Assembly: GCA_910577825.1 (NCBI GenBank)
Contig: CAJTOK010000009.1
Span: 9,722-73,721 of the forward strand
DNA: 64,000 nucleotides
Direction: 5' to 3'
Source: an uncultured Lachnospiraceae bacterium
GTDB taxonomy: Bacteria; Bacillota; Clostridia; Lachnospirales; Lachnospiraceae
Each line of letters opens with the position of its first letter. Within the stretch, counting starts at the first letter, position 1. The notes under the pieces are model-generated. The model saw nothing but the letters and a program-made list of their open reading frames with translations. It was not told the DNA's origin and did no database searches. Below, piece after piece: positions 50,885-60,234 of this stretch. A program made the position numbers and the translations under genes.

Positions 50885-53800
50885 TTAAAAGTGCTTTTTA
50901 TTTATAGATGTTATATCTATAATTGACAGATGGCCTTTATCTGAATTTTCAAGGCTTGTTAAAAGTGCTGCTGCTGTATCAAGTGATGTAAGGCATGTTA
51001 CGCCTGTTTCTATTGCTGTGCGGCGTATTATAAAACCATCTTTCATTTTATCATCATAGGTCGGTGTGTCTACTACAAGGTCTATCTGGTGTTCTAACAG
51101 CAAATCCATTAATGTAGGGGCTTCTTCGTTTATACGGTTTATTGGTATTGCAAGCACCCCGTTTTCATTTAATACCCTTGCTGTGCTTCTTGTTGCAAAT
51201 ATATCATAGCCAAGCTTTTTAAAACGTCTTGCTATATCAACTGCTTCCAGTTTATCTGCATCTTTTACAGTAAGTATCATTTTCTTATATTTAGGCAAAT
51301 CTATGCCAGCACCAAGAAATGCTTTGTACAGGGCTTCGTTAAACTGGCTTGATATGCCAAGGCACTCCCCGGTGGATTTCATTTCAGGCCCAAGGCTTAT
51401 TTCTGCACCACGCAGTTTTTCAAATGAAAATACGGGCATTTTTATGGCAAGGTAGTCTGATTTTGGTGCAAGCCCTGTCCCATAGCCCAGTTCTTTAATT
51501 TTTGCGCCAAGTATTACACGTGAGGCAAGGTCTACAACAGGTATTCCTGTAACTTTGCTTATATATGGCACTGTACGGCTTGAACGCGGGTTTACTTCTA
51601 TTACATATACATCACCGTTGTAAACAATGAACTGTATATTTATAAGCCCTATTACATTAAGCGAACGTGCAAGCTTGCCTGTGTAATCAACAATGACTTT
51701 CTGGATTTTCTCTGATAGTGACTGTGCCGGGTATATGGATATGCTGTCGCCGGAGTGTACGCCTGCACGCTCTACATGCTCCATTATGCCAGGAATAAGT
51801 ATATCCTCACCGTCGCATATTGCATCAACTTCAACTTCCTTGCCCATAAGGTATTTATCTACAAGTATAGGGTGTTCCTGGTGGTAACGGTTGATTATTG
51901 CCATATATTCTTCAATATCATTGTCTGATACTGCTATCTTCATGCCCTGGCCGCCAAGTACGTATGAAGGCCTTACAAGCACGGGATATCCAAGCCCGTT
52001 GGCAGCTTTTAATGCTTCTTCTGTTGTAAATACAGTATGCCCTTTTGGCCTTGGTATACAGCATTTCTCAAGTATTTCATCAAAAAGTTCCCTGTCTTCT
52101 GCTGCATCAACGTTTTCAGCACTTGTCCCAAGGATTTTTACACCCATTTTCATAAGCGCTTCTGTAAGTTTAATAGCTGTCTGCCCGCCAAACTGCACTA
52201 CTGCACCGTCCGGGTTTTCAAGGCGCACAATATTTTCTACATCTTCTGGTGTAAGCGGCTCAAAATAAAGCTTGTCAGCTATGTCAAAATCTGTACTTAC
52301 TGTTTCGGGGTTATTATTAACTATAATTGTTTCATACCCCTCGTTTTTAAGTGCCCATACACTGTGTACTGAACAGTAGTCAAATTCAATGCCCTGCCCG
52401 ATACGTATAGGCCCTGAACCAAGCACCATGATTTTCTTCCTGCCAGAAATATCCTCTACTTCATTAAACCCGTCAAAACAGCTGTAGTAATACGGGGTTT
52501 CTGATGCAAATTCAGCAGCACAGGTATCAACCATTTTAAATGCTGCCTTAATGCCCCATTTATAGCGGAGTTCTTTAATTTCCTCCTCTGTCTTTCCTGT
52601 CCATGGTGCAATTACGCAGTCTGGAAATTCAAGGCGTTTTGCTTCATATAAAAGCTCCCTGTCCAGTTCACTGGCATTTTTAAGGCTGTCCTCCATTTCT
52701 GTAAGTATTGCAATTTTATCAATAAACCATTCATCAATCATTGTTATTTCATGGATTTTACTGTATGGTATGCCACGCCTTATGGCTTCTGCTACAACAA
52801 AGATACGCCTGTCATCAACTATATGGAGCATTTCCTCTATTTCTTCTGTAGTATTATCTTTATATGCAGTCCCTTCAAGGCTGTCCACATGCTGTTCAAG
52901 TGAACGGAGTGCTTTCATAAGTGCGCCCTCAAAGTTAGTACATATGCTCATAACCTCGCCTGTGGCTTTCATCTGTGTAGTAAGTGTCCTTTTAGCTTTT
53001 ATAAATTTATCAAATGGAAGGCGTGGTATTTTTACTACAACATAGTCAAGTGCAGGTTCAAAGCTTGCATATGTCTTGCCTGTAACTGCATTTGGTATCT
53101 CGTCAAGTGTATACCCAAGCGCAATTTTGGCGGATACTTTGGCAATAGGGTATCCTGTTGCCTTGGAAGCAAGCGCAGAAGAACGGCTTACACGTGGGTT
53201 TACCTCTATTACAATGTATTCAAAAGATGATGGGTGGAGTGCAAACTGTACATTGCAGCCGCCTGTAATTCCAAGTTCATCTATTATTTTAAGTGCAGAT
53301 GTACGCAGCATCTGGTATTCTTTGTCTGAAAGGGTCTGTGAAGGTGCAACTACAATGCTGTCGCCTGTATGGACACCAACCGGGTCAAGGTTTTCCATAT
53401 TGCAGACTGTAATACATGTGCCGTTGCTGTCACGCATTACTTCATATTCTATTTCTTTCCAGCCGGCAATGCAGCGCTCCACAAGAACCTGCCCTACACG
53501 GGAAAGCCTTAAACCGTTTGTTAATATTTCCACAAGTTCTTCTTCATTATTAGCAATGCCGCCGCCTGAACCGCCAAGTGTATAAGCAGGGCGCAGCACA
53601 ACAGGGTAGCCTGTTTTATTTGCAAATGCAATGCCATCTTCTATATTTTCTACAAGCTCTGATGTTGCACATGGCTCGCCAATCCTTTCCATAAGGTCTT
53701 TAAACTCCTGGCGCCCCTCTGCATTGCGTATGGTTTCTGCTGTAGTTCCAAGAAGCTTTACGCCGTGGCTGTCAAGAAAGCCGGATTCTGCAAGCTCCAT

Positions 53801-54097
53801 GCCAAGGTTAAGGCCTGCCTGCCCGCCCATGTTTGGAAGAAGGCTGTCAGGTTTCTCAGTTTCAATAATATGCTGCAGCACATCCACAGTAAGCGGTTCA
53901 ATATAAACTTTGTCTGCAATGTCTTTATCTGTCATAATAGTTGCAGGATTGGAATTTACAAGTATAACTTCCATCCCTTCTTCTTTAAGGGAACGGCACG
54001 CCTGTGTGCCTGCATAGTCAAATTCGGCAGCCTGTCCGATTACAATAGGTCCTGAACCAATTACTAATACTCTCTTAATCCCGTCAATCTTTGGCAT
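50885..54097 (-). CDS. carB: Carbamoyl-phosphate synthase large subunit
   Basis: Makes carbamoyl phosphate from bicarbonate, ATP and ammonia for pyrimidine and arginine synthesis. The two homologous ATP-grasp halves are visible: VLVIGSGPIVIGQAAEFDYAGTQACRSLKEEG at the start and IMVLGSGPIRIGQGIEFDYCSVHSVWALKNEGYE near residue 556. YVIEVNPRSSRTVPYISKVTGIP and the C-terminal regulatory domain (about 935-1070) are complete. At 1070 residues the length is standard. Its ATG overlaps the carA stop by one base (TAATG). Confidence 0.97.
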   Translation of the reverse strand: MPKIDGIKRVLVIGSGPIVIGQAAEFDYAGTQACRSLKEEGMEVILVNSNPATIMTDKDIADKVYIEPLTVDVLQHIIETEKPDSLLPNMGGQAGLNLGMELAESGFLDSHGVKLLGTTAETIRNAEGRQEFKDLMERIGEPCATSELVENIEDGIAFANKTGYPVVLRPAYTLGGSGGGIANNEEELVEILTNGLRLSRVGQVLVERCIAGWKEIEYEVMRDSNGTCITVCNMENLDPVGVHTGDSIVVAPSQTLSDKEYQMLRTSALKIIDELGITGGCNVQFALHPSSFEYIVIEVNPRVSRSSALASKATGYPIAKVSAKIALGYTLDEIPNAVTGKTYASFEPALDYVVVKIPRLPFDKFIKAKRTLTTQMKATGEVMSICTNFEGALMKALRSLEQHVDSLEGTAYKDNTTEEIEEMLHIVDDRRIFVVAEAIRRGIPYSKIHEITMIDEWFIDKIAILTEMEDSLKNASELDRELLYEAKRLEFPDCVIAPWTGKTEEEIKELRYKWGIKAAFKMVDTCAAEFASETPYYYSCFDGFNEVEDISGRKKIMVLGSGPIRIGQGIEFDYCSVHSVWALKNEGYETIIVNNNPETVSTDFDIADKLYFEPLTPEDVENIVRLENPDGAVVQFGGQTAIKLTEALMKMGVKILGTSAENVDAAEDRELFDEILEKCCIPRPKGHTVFTTEEALKAANGLGYPVLVRPSYVLGGQGMKIAVSDNDIEEYMAIINRYHQEHPILVDKYLMGKEVEVDAICDGEDILIPGIMEHVERAGVHSGDSISIYPAQSLSEKIQKVIVDYTGKLARSLNVIGLINIQFIVYNGDVYVIEVNPRSSRTVPYISKVTGIPVVDLASRVILGAKIKELGYGTGLAPKSDYLAIKMPVFSFEKLRGAEISLGPEMKSTGECLGISSQFNEALYKAFLGAGIDLPKYKKMILTVKDADKLEAVDIARRFKKLGYDIFATRSTARVLNENGVLAIPINRINEEAPTLMDLLLEHQIDLVVDTPTYDDKMKDGFIIRRTAIETGVTCLTSLDTAAALLTSLENSDKGHLSIIDITSINKKHF

Positions 54098-55197
54098 TAT
54101 TTATTCCCTCCTGTCATCTTTATAAATTCATCAAACAAAAGTTCTGAATCCTTTGGGCCTGCATTTGCTTCGGGGTGGAACTGTACCGTTTTAACAGGCC
54201 TGCCTATATAAGAAAGCCCTTCTGCTGTACCATCATTTACATTAATAAACCAGGGTTTTGCAATATTCTGGTCTATGGAATCCAGGTCAACTACATAGCC
54301 ATGGTTCTGTGATGAAATATACACTTTGCCGGTTTCTAAGTCCTTTACAGGATGGTTTGCACCCCTGTGGCCATATTTCATTTTATAGGTCTTTGCACCA
54401 TGTGCCAGTGCCATAAGCTGGTGTCCTAAGCATATTGCAAAGACAGGTATGCCTGAGCCTGCAAGCACTTTGACCTGTTCTATAATGCCAGTGCACTCTG
54501 CCGGGTCACCAGGGCCGTTTGTAATCATTATGCCGTCAGGCTTTGATGCTATTACTTCATCTGCATTAAAACTGCATGGGTATACAGTTACGCTGCATCC
54601 CCTGTTTAAAAGGCAGCGTATGATATTTTTCTTAGTGCCAACGTCAATTACTGCAATATTCCTGTCTGCTTCTGCCTTTACAGAACCAATGTCACCAGGC
54701 ATATATTTCTGTATATCCCTGCATGAAACCTTTTCTACAACGCCTGTAACTTTATATTCTTTAAGCTTTGGCAGGATTTCACCAATGTTGTAATTTTCAT
54801 TAGTTGTAATCATCCCGTTCATAGTGCCTTTTTCACGCAGGATTTTTACAAGTGCACGTGTATCTATAGAAGATATGCCTGGAATATTATTTTTCTCAAG
54901 AAAATGCTGTATGGTATCTTCTGAACGGAAATTACTTGGCATACGGGAAATTTCCCTGGTTATAAACCCGTCAGGCCATCCTTTAAGTGACTCCATATCT
55001 TCATATGCTACACCATAATTACCTATAAGCGGATATGTCATTACTACTGCCTGTCCTGCATAACTTGGGTCTGTAAGTACCTCTAAGTAGCCTGTCATTG
55101 ACGTGTTAAACACTATTTCGGAAATAACTTCCCCTGCCGCACCAATGCTTCTGCCTTCAAATACGGTCCCATCTTCTAAAATAAGAAACGCCTTCAT
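54097..55197 (-). CDS. carA: Carbamoyl-phosphate synthase small (glutaminase) subunit
   Basis: Hydrolyses glutamine and channels ammonia to CarB. The N-terminal domain (about residues 1-160) has FEGRSIGAAGEVISEIVFNTSMTGYLEVLTDPSYAGQ. The class I amidotransferase domain has the catalytic Cys in GIPVFAICLGHQLMALAHGAKTYKMKYGHRGANHPV, and HPEANAGPKDSELLFDEF gives the His and Glu. Residues 1-366 make a full-length subunit. It starts one base after the ANTAR gene ends and overlaps carB, so all four genes with glnA appear to form one operon. Confidence 0.97.
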   Translation of the reverse strand: MKAFLILEDGTVFEGRSIGAAGEVISEIVFNTSMTGYLEVLTDPSYAGQAVVMTYPLIGNYGVAYEDMESLKGWPDGFITREISRMPSNFRSEDTIQHFLEKNNIPGISSIDTRALVKILREKGTMNGMITTNENYNIGEILPKLKEYKVTGVVEKVSCRDIQKYMPGDIGSVKAEADRNIAVIDVGTKKNIIRCLLNRGCSVTVYPCSFNADEVIASKPDGIMITNGPGDPAECTGIIEQVKVLAGSGIPVFAICLGHQLMALAHGAKTYKMKYGHRGANHPVKDLETGKVYISSQNHGYVVDLDSIDQNIAKPWFINVNDGTAEGLSYIGRPVKTVQFHPEANAGPKDSELLFDEFIKMTGGNK

Positions 55198-55198
55198 A

Positions 55199-55756
55199 TT
55201 ATAATTCCCATTCCTTTCCTTTTAGTTCTATTATCATCTGGGCAGTTTCTGCCATATTGGTTGCACTGTCCATGCTAATTTTCTGTATATAGCGGTGGGC
55301 TTCATTCTCTGTCATATGGTTACGCTCCATTAAAAGTTCCTTTGCCGCTGTAATTACCTTTTTATCACTTTCACTCCTGCCCTCCCGCCTGCTTTTCTGC
55401 TTTTTGCGCCAGCGGTTATACTGTATCATCATTGTTTCCAGTGTATCCAGCAAGTCCTGCATTTTAAAAGGCATTGCAAGGCACATTATTCCTGCATCAC
55501 AGTCTGCGAGTTTTGCAGGCGAAGCAAGAAGAAGCATCTGGAAACCCTCTGGCAGGTAATTATTTATCTCAGAATAGTGCATGTCAGTAAATTTATACCC
55601 GCATACTACTATCCCTCCGTCTAAATGGTTTACTGCACTGGCTATCTGTGCACCGCTGTCACATGCCAGGCATACATCATAACCATTGCGCATAATAAGT
55701 TTTTTTAGCTTCTTTGCATCTTCTAACCTTGGAAACGCAACTATTACTGCCGCCAT
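55199..55756 (-). CDS. ANTAR-domain regulator, NasT-like
   Basis: A receiver-like N-terminal domain (about residues 1-115), in which the usual phospho-Asp region reads IVVCGYKFTDMHYSEI and is not canonical. A coiled linker follows, then a C-terminal ANTAR RNA-binding domain (about 127-183, KKVITAAKELLMERNHMTENEAHRYIQKISMDSATNMAETAQMII). ANTAR proteins act by antitermination on leader RNA hairpins. It sits between glnA and carA (gaps of 24 and 1 bases), so it probably responds to nitrogen status. No phosphorelay kinase is adjacent. Confidence 0.85.
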   Translation of the reverse strand: MAAVIVAFPRLEDAKKLKKLIMRNGYDVCLACDSGAQIASAVNHLDGGIVVCGYKFTDMHYSEINNYLPEGFQMLLLASPAKLADCDAGIMCLAMPFKMQDLLDTLETMMIQYNRWRKKQKSRREGRSESDKKVITAAKELLMERNHMTENEAHRYIQKISMDSATNMAETAQMIIELKGKEWEL

Positions 55757-55780
55757 ACAAAACCTCCTGTCTGTTATAAA

Positions 55781-57094
55781 TCATATAGCAGAAAGATAGT
55801 GCTCTGTTTCCCATAATGTAACCTGCCTGCAATATTCGTCCCATTCCATCTCCTTAGCCTTTATAAGCTGCCCTGGGATATGGTATCCAAGCACCTCCTG
55901 TATAAAACTGTCCTTTTTAAAAAACTTTACTGCTTCATGCAGGGTCCTTGGAAGTATCTGGACATTCTTAATCTCCTTTTTACTTAGTTCCTCCATACAT
56001 GCTGGCGGTTCCAGCTTGTTTTTCATGCCCTCCATCCCTGCTGCCAGGCAGGAGGCAATTACAAGATAAGGGTTTGCAGCGCCGTCCGGGCTTCTAAGTA
56101 TAACCCTGCCGCCGTCCGGGCCTATTGATGACATTCTTATCAGCGGGCTTGCATCCGTGCCCGACCATCCTGCCATAACAGGTGCAAGATAGCCTGGCAC
56201 AAGCCTTTTATATGAATTAACTATAGGATTGGTTACAAGTGACATGCCAGCAATATGTTTAAGTATCCCTGCCATAAAAGAATAGCCTTCTTTGCTTATG
56301 CCAAACCTGTCCCCACGGTCTGTAAATATATTCCTGCCGTCTTTGTCAAGTGAAAATATATAATGTGCACCTGAACCTTTTACATTCTCACCCGGCTTTG
56401 GCATAAATGTTGCATGGAGCCCATGCCTTTTGGCAACAGTACGTACTACAAGCCTTGTCGTCATAATGCTGTCTGCCATCACAAGCGGAGGTGCATAACT
56501 TAAATCAAGCACATGCTGTGCTGCTTCATCTGAATGGTATGAAGTTTCAACATCTATATCCATATCTGACAAATATAACACCATGTCACGCCTTGCATTC
56601 TCCCCGCAGTCTGCCGGGCCTACATCAAAATAGCCGCCCTTTTCACTTGAATAATTGGCCGGCTCTCCGTTCTCCCCAATGTCAAAAAGGAAAAATTCAT
56701 TTTTAATAGCTGTCTTAAAGCTAAATCCCATGCTTTCTGCCTCTTTGGCAGCCTTTTTTAATATATATCTGCTGTCACCGGCAAAAGGTGTACCATCAGG
56801 TTTTACAACATCACAAAGAAAACGTGCAACCTTACCGTTCTGTGGACGCCACGGAAAAATAACAAATGTATCCAGGTCCGGGACAAGGAACAGTTCTTCA
56901 TATCCTGTGCCACCAAACCCGTCAATAGCTTTGCAGTCAAACCTGTAGTGCCCGTCCAGAATCTTGTCAATTTGTTTAATAGTTGTAGCCATATTTTTCA
57001 GCCTGCCTGATATATCAGTAAACTGGAGGCGTATAAACTCTATATCCTCCCGCTCTATAATATCAAGTATATCCTGCCTGGTATACTCTGCCAT
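55781..57094 (-). CDS. glnA: Glutamine synthetase, GSI type
   Basis: Joins ammonia to glutamate using ATP. The beta-grasp N-terminal domain (about residues 15-100) includes IRLQFTDISGRLKNMATT. The catalytic domain shows GYFDVGPADCG, with the metal Glu in KNEFFLF, and HGLHATFMPKPGENVKGSGAHYIFSL with the conserved His. NSYKRLVPGYLAPV and RMSSIGPDGGRVILRSPDGAANPYLVIASCLAAGMEGM also follow the family. No adenylylation loop is seen. The 437-residue length matches the Gram-positive GSI-alpha form. It heads the operon with ANTAR-carA-carB. Confidence 0.93.
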   Translation of the reverse strand: MAEYTRQDILDIIEREDIEFIRLQFTDISGRLKNMATTIKQIDKILDGHYRFDCKAIDGFGGTGYEELFLVPDLDTFVIFPWRPQNGKVARFLCDVVKPDGTPFAGDSRYILKKAAKEAESMGFSFKTAIKNEFFLFDIGENGEPANYSSEKGGYFDVGPADCGENARRDMVLYLSDMDIDVETSYHSDEAAQHVLDLSYAPPLVMADSIMTTRLVVRTVAKRHGLHATFMPKPGENVKGSGAHYIFSLDKDGRNIFTDRGDRFGISKEGYSFMAGILKHIAGMSLVTNPIVNSYKRLVPGYLAPVMAGWSGTDASPLIRMSSIGPDGGRVILRSPDGAANPYLVIASCLAAGMEGMKNKLEPPACMEELSKKEIKNVQILPRTLHEAVKFFKKDSFIQEVLGYHIPGQLIKAKEMEWDEYCRQVTLWETEHYLSAI

Positions 57095-57142
57095 TTTGCA
57101 CCCTCCTATCTGGTAAATGTTACAGCTTTACGCATTTTTCCT

Positions 57143-57171
57143 ATTATACACTTTTTTACCAGTGGTGTCAA
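57143..57171 (-). promoter_or_regulatory. Consensus sigma-A promoter of the glnA operon
   Basis: On the minus strand TTGACA (57171-57166), 17 bases, TATAAT (57148-57143): a perfect match to the sigma-A consensus. The predicted leader is only about 40 bases, ahead of the glnA ribosome binding site. Confidence 0.92.
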
Positions 57172-57213
57172 AATGATTTTGCTTTAAACTATAAAACGTG
57201 GCAAATATAAACC

Positions 57214-57327
57214 ATGCACAGTTCCAGTGCCTATGGTGCAGGCACTAAAACTGTGCATGTTATTTAAACTCAAGACCGCCAGAATTTACTATTCCAGCTA
57301 AAGCAGGCATAGATGGCTGGCGGTCTT
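57214..57327 (-). terminator. Two tandem strong hairpins after the ParA-like gene
   Basis: Hairpin one: AAGACCGCCAG (57272-57282) with CTGGCGGTCTT (57317-57327), 34-base loop. Hairpin two: ATGCACAGTT (57214-57223) with AACTGTGCAT (57249-57258), with an inner stem AGTGCCT/AGGCACT. No T-run is perfect, but both lie between the end of the 57370 gene and the glnA promoter, so they most likely stop read-through. Confidence 0.6.
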
Positions 57328-57369
57328 TCGTTGTAGTTTACTGCAAATTCCAGCGGTGTGCAGTATAAA

Positions 57370-58278
57370 TTATAATGCAGATGGATTAAAACTGCTTATA
57401 TAATTTCTTGTATAGTGTTCTTTTTTTCTTTTACGGAGATTTATAAGATTTTTCCTTACCATCATAGATGACTTTTTACAGTGGCGCATAAAATAATCAT
57501 TTTCCCTGCCTGACGCCTTCTCATAATTCCTGTTCAAAAACTGTAATATACGCCCCTCTGACATAGCTTCTGAAAGCTCAATATTATATGGGATAATTCC
57601 AATCCTGTCCCTTGGGATATGGTATTCATAACATATTCTGCGGTAATTGAATAAAAGTTCTGGCTGGTATGCGCCAATAAGATAAACAGACTTTTCCTGT
57701 ATAGATGAATAATTATCAAAAAACTCCCTTAATGCCACCTTGTCCTGTACAAGATTTACAACTACAAGGTCAGCTTCGGTTAAAATAGCATTAGAACTCA
57801 GGTTTTCGTTACGCTCTGTATCTATAAACACATTGTCTGAAAAAACCTCTAGATTATAAAATAACTTTTTATAAACAAGGCTAAATTCATAATTAAAGAC
57901 CTCTTTGTTAATGATATAGCTTTGTGGCAGGTAGTACATACTCGTATATAACAACGGCATTGTTGCATGGCGTAACAGCTCACTGCCATCTTCCCCGGAA
58001 TACAGGCCCTTCAGTACATACTCAATTCCTTCCCTGTTATAATACCTGCCACTTTCCTTAAGCTGCTCTATTTGTTCTCCTGGAAGAACCATACTGGCTA
58101 TATTTTTATAGCTGTAATGGTTTTCTAACAAAACCGATTTCCCTGCCCCTGCTATAGCTGCCAGTGCTGAAATACACACCATGTTAGTAGTTACGCCACT
58201 TCTTCCTCTTACATTACTCCAAAAAGCAATTTTCAAATTCTCCTCCAATCTGCCAGCAAATATCTGCCGGCAATCCAT
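57370..58278 (-). CDS. CpaE/TadZ-like ParA-superfamily protein with atypical Walker A
   Basis: A ParA/MinD-fold protein of about 302 residues. The phosphate loop, SNVRGRSGVTTNM (residues 21-33), lacks the Walker lysine (V29 replaces K), as in CpaE/TadZ proteins, so it may bind nucleotide weakly or not hydrolyse it. FIDTERNE and ADLVVVNLVQDK follow the ParA order. TadZ/CpaE position pilus machinery, but no tad/cpa genes are here. Two starts are possible: ATG at 58278 behind AAAGGGG and TTG at 58236 behind GGAGGAG. The C-terminal tail is basic. Confidence 0.72.
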   Translation of the reverse strand: MDCRQIFAGRLEENLKIAFWSNVRGRSGVTTNMVCISALAAIAGAGKSVLLENHYSYKNIASMVLPGEQIEQLKESGRYYNREGIEYVLKGLYSGEDGSELLRHATMPLLYTSMYYLPQSYIINKEVFNYEFSLVYKKLFYNLEVFSDNVFIDTERNENLSSNAILTEADLVVVNLVQDKVALREFFDNYSSIQEKSVYLIGAYQPELLFNYRRICYEYHIPRDRIGIIPYNIELSEAMSEGRILQFLNRNYEKASGRENDYFMRHCKKSSMMVRKNLINLRKRKKEHYTRNYISSFNPSAL

Positions 58279-58343
58279 TTGTTCCCCTTTTGCAATTTCC
58301 TTATAAGACTGTAAACATATAACTTATATTTAGGACTAAATAT

Positions 58344-58364
58344 ATAATAACTTAAAGTTATTAT
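58344..58364. promoter_or_regulatory. Perfect 21-bp inverted repeat upstream of the ParA-like gene
   Basis: ATAATAACTT and AAGTTATTAT around one central A, 66 bases upstream of the ATG at 58278. The surrounding 58279-58500 is an AT-rich non-coding stretch with no other clear structure. It may be an operator. Confidence 0.5.
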
Positions 58365-58499
58365 TTCGTAAAGAAGTTTTTTATTATTACAATAAATTTA
58401 TACATTTTCAACAAATTTTAAAGATAAAATTTATAATATAATTCAAAAATAACATTTATAAAATGGCATATACCAGTTTATAAATTGCATGTCAAAATA

Positions 58500-58526
58500 A
58501 CAGGCAGGAACTATGTCCTGCCTGTC
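58500..58526 (-). terminator. Rho-independent terminator after the GNAT gene
   Basis: ACAGGCAGGA and TCCTGCCTGT form a 10-bp stem around ACTATG; on the minus strand it is followed by TTATTTT. Confidence 0.85.
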
Positions 58527-58557
58527 GCCACGTATAATATAAAATTATTTATAAATA

Positions 58558-59007
58558 TTAAAGCACTTTTTTGTAAACCCTTGCTTTTTCTCCCCATATG
58601 CTGTCCATAATACACTGGAAAGTGAAACCATATTTTTCGTAAAGCCCTGTTGCATCTGTTGAAATATAAATAACATTCTCTCCCATCTCCGATGCAGTTT
58701 TACAGGCATGGGCTATTAATTTCCCTGCATAATGTTTTCCCCTGTACTCTGGAAAAGTAAAGACAAATCCTATCCAGGGTTTAAGTCCTGGCGCTTCTAT
58801 TTCATCTTTTTCCGCAAGTGTGCAAAAAGAAACCAGCTTTGTGCCATCAGTTAATAAAAACAGTTTTGCATCTTTGCCTATATGTTTTTCAACAGAATTT
58901 TCATTTAACATCTGTAACAGGAACTTTGCAGCAACCCAGACTGCCCTGCCAATTTCCTTTTTCCAGTGCTCTTTGCTGCTGCTTGTAAAGTAATTGGTAA
59001 TTTCCAT
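58558..59007 (-). CDS. GNAT-family N-acetyltransferase
   Basis: A 149-residue acetyl-CoA transferase of unknown substrate. The GNAT fold is shown by LFLLTDGTKLVSFCTLAEKD (beta strands 2-3), PWIGFVFTFPEYRGKHYAGKLIAHACKTASEMG (about residues 91-123, motif A, with the R-G-K-x-x-A-G-K CoA loop) and IYISTDATGLYEKYGFTFQCIM (motif B). The final hydrophobic strand is WGEKARVYKKVL. CAGGGAGAT precedes the ATG. It is cotranscribed at most with the hemerythrin gene upstream (35-base gap) and ends in a terminator. Confidence 0.88.
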   Translation of the reverse strand: MEITNYFTSSSKEHWKKEIGRAVWVAAKFLLQMLNENSVEKHIGKDAKLFLLTDGTKLVSFCTLAEKDEIEAPGLKPWIGFVFTFPEYRGKHYAGKLIAHACKTASEMGENVIYISTDATGLYEKYGFTFQCIMDSIWGEKARVYKKVL

Positions 59008-59042
59008 TTATATCTCCCTGTAAATTAAATATGTATATAATT

Positions 59043-59441
59043 TTATTTCTGTTTTAAGAAATTCCCCAGTTTTTTATCTTCAATACGTATATGGTTTATA
59101 AGTACAGCTACATGCCCGTTAAGCTTTACAAGGTCAGCTATTGCCGGATTGTTTGCAGGAATTTGCGAAGCAATTTCTTTCAGCTGCTTTTTGTAGCTTT
59201 CATGGAACGCCTTATGGCCTGCCATGTCAGGGTATTTATTATCCCTCTGCAGCTGTTCTTCATGTGCAAAATGCTTATCCACATATTCTAAAAGAAACTT
59301 TATGGCAGCAGCTGTTATATTCCGTCCCTGCCCCTTGCTGCAGGCATCAATAATATTATTTACAGCTTTAAAAAGCTCCCTGTGTTCATTATCAATTATT
59401 ACATTCCCTGTTTCCAGTTCTTTAGTCAGTTCATATCCCAT
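59043..59441 (-). CDS. Bacteriohemerythrin
   Basis: A 132-residue four-helix di-iron O2-binding protein. The ligand pattern H-x3-E...H-F-x-H-E-E-x4...H-x3-F-H...H-I-x2-E-D is seen as DNEHRELF, YVDKHFAHEEQLQ, GHKAFHESY and LINHIRIEDKKLGNFL, so the diiron site looks intact. In anaerobes it may sense or scavenge oxygen; single-domain forms occur in motile Clostridia. AAAGGAGAA precedes the ATG. The GNAT gene follows. Confidence 0.93.
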   Translation of the reverse strand: MGYELTKELETGNVIIDNEHRELFKAVNNIIDACSKGQGRNITAAAIKFLLEYVDKHFAHEEQLQRDNKYPDMAGHKAFHESYKKQLKEIASQIPANNPAIADLVKLNGHVAVLINHIRIEDKKLGNFLKQK

Positions 59442-59578
59442 ATCCTGTTCTCCTTTTCTATAAAAATACCTTTTCTGTTTCCATTAACTGGATTATAGTA
59501 TAATATGCCTTTATGGTCAAGTGCCTGTAAAAGATTGCCATCTATAAAATTATATGCCCTGCCATATGCTGTTTGTAT

Positions 59579-60196
59579 TTAATATTTGTCAAAGACCTTT
59601 CTTAAGAAAAAAGAATTAATAAATGATACTAATGAAAAGCCGCATATAAGCCATACAAACAATGCACGTAACATAACATGCGGATTGTAAAATGTAATTG
59701 CCACGCTTGCAAGTATAATAAGCATAATGGCAAATGTATATCCTGCATTAGCTCCCCCTATTACAAGTGCATTTTTAATACATGTGCCCAGTTTATCTTC
59801 AAACCGTGCCATATATGGGAATACATAAATCATTATAACGCTGTATACCACCATTGAAACAAACATTATTACATAAAAAATATTCTTTACAGCCCCTTCC
59901 ATGCTCCCGGTAAACCAGAAATCAATGCCAACAATAAGACCTGCTGCCACAGCTAAAAGCCAGCACATTGTGCTTTGTATAAAATTCCTCCTGAAAGCTT
60001 TCCAGTAAAGTGAAAATACATATGTTTCCTCATCACGTACCATTTTAAGATTAACACTGTACATTGCTGTTATAGCAGCACCAATTGTAATAACTGAAGT
60101 ACAGCTTATAATAAAACACAGGTTTAGAATTACTATATTCATAGCCTTATTAAGTACATTCATTAAGGGACTGTCAATATCAAACATTCCTCTCAT
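59579..60196 (-). CDS. DUF624/YesL-family membrane protein
   Basis: A 205-residue integral membrane protein with five transmembrane segments. The N-terminal MFDIDSPLMNVLNKAMNIVILNLCFIISCTSVITIGAAITAMYSVNLKMVRDEETYVFSLYWKAFRRNF is the DUF624 signature. YesL proteins are often near carbohydrate-uptake operons, but no such genes are close. Function is unknown. GGAGGAAG precedes the ATG. A consensus promoter precedes it and it is divergent from an XRE regulator. Confidence 0.88.
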   Translation of the reverse strand: MRGMFDIDSPLMNVLNKAMNIVILNLCFIISCTSVITIGAAITAMYSVNLKMVRDEETYVFSLYWKAFRRNFIQSTMCWLLAVAAGLIVGIDFWFTGSMEGAVKNIFYVIMFVSMVVYSVIMIYVFPYMARFEDKLGTCIKNALVIGGANAGYTFAIMLIILASVAITFYNPHVMLRALFVWLICGFSLVSFINSFFLRKVFDKY

Positions 60197-60234
60197 TTAT
60201 CTTCCTCCATAAGAATATCCCACAATTTTTATTA

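Noticed and set aside
57214..57327. Two hairpins upstream of glnA as an ANTAR-binding leader
   Set aside because: A perfect TTGACA-17-TATAAT promoter at 57143-57171 lies downstream of both hairpins, so they are not in the main glnA transcript. They fit terminators of the preceding gene better, and their loops are not the A-x-x-G hexaloops expected of ANTAR targets.
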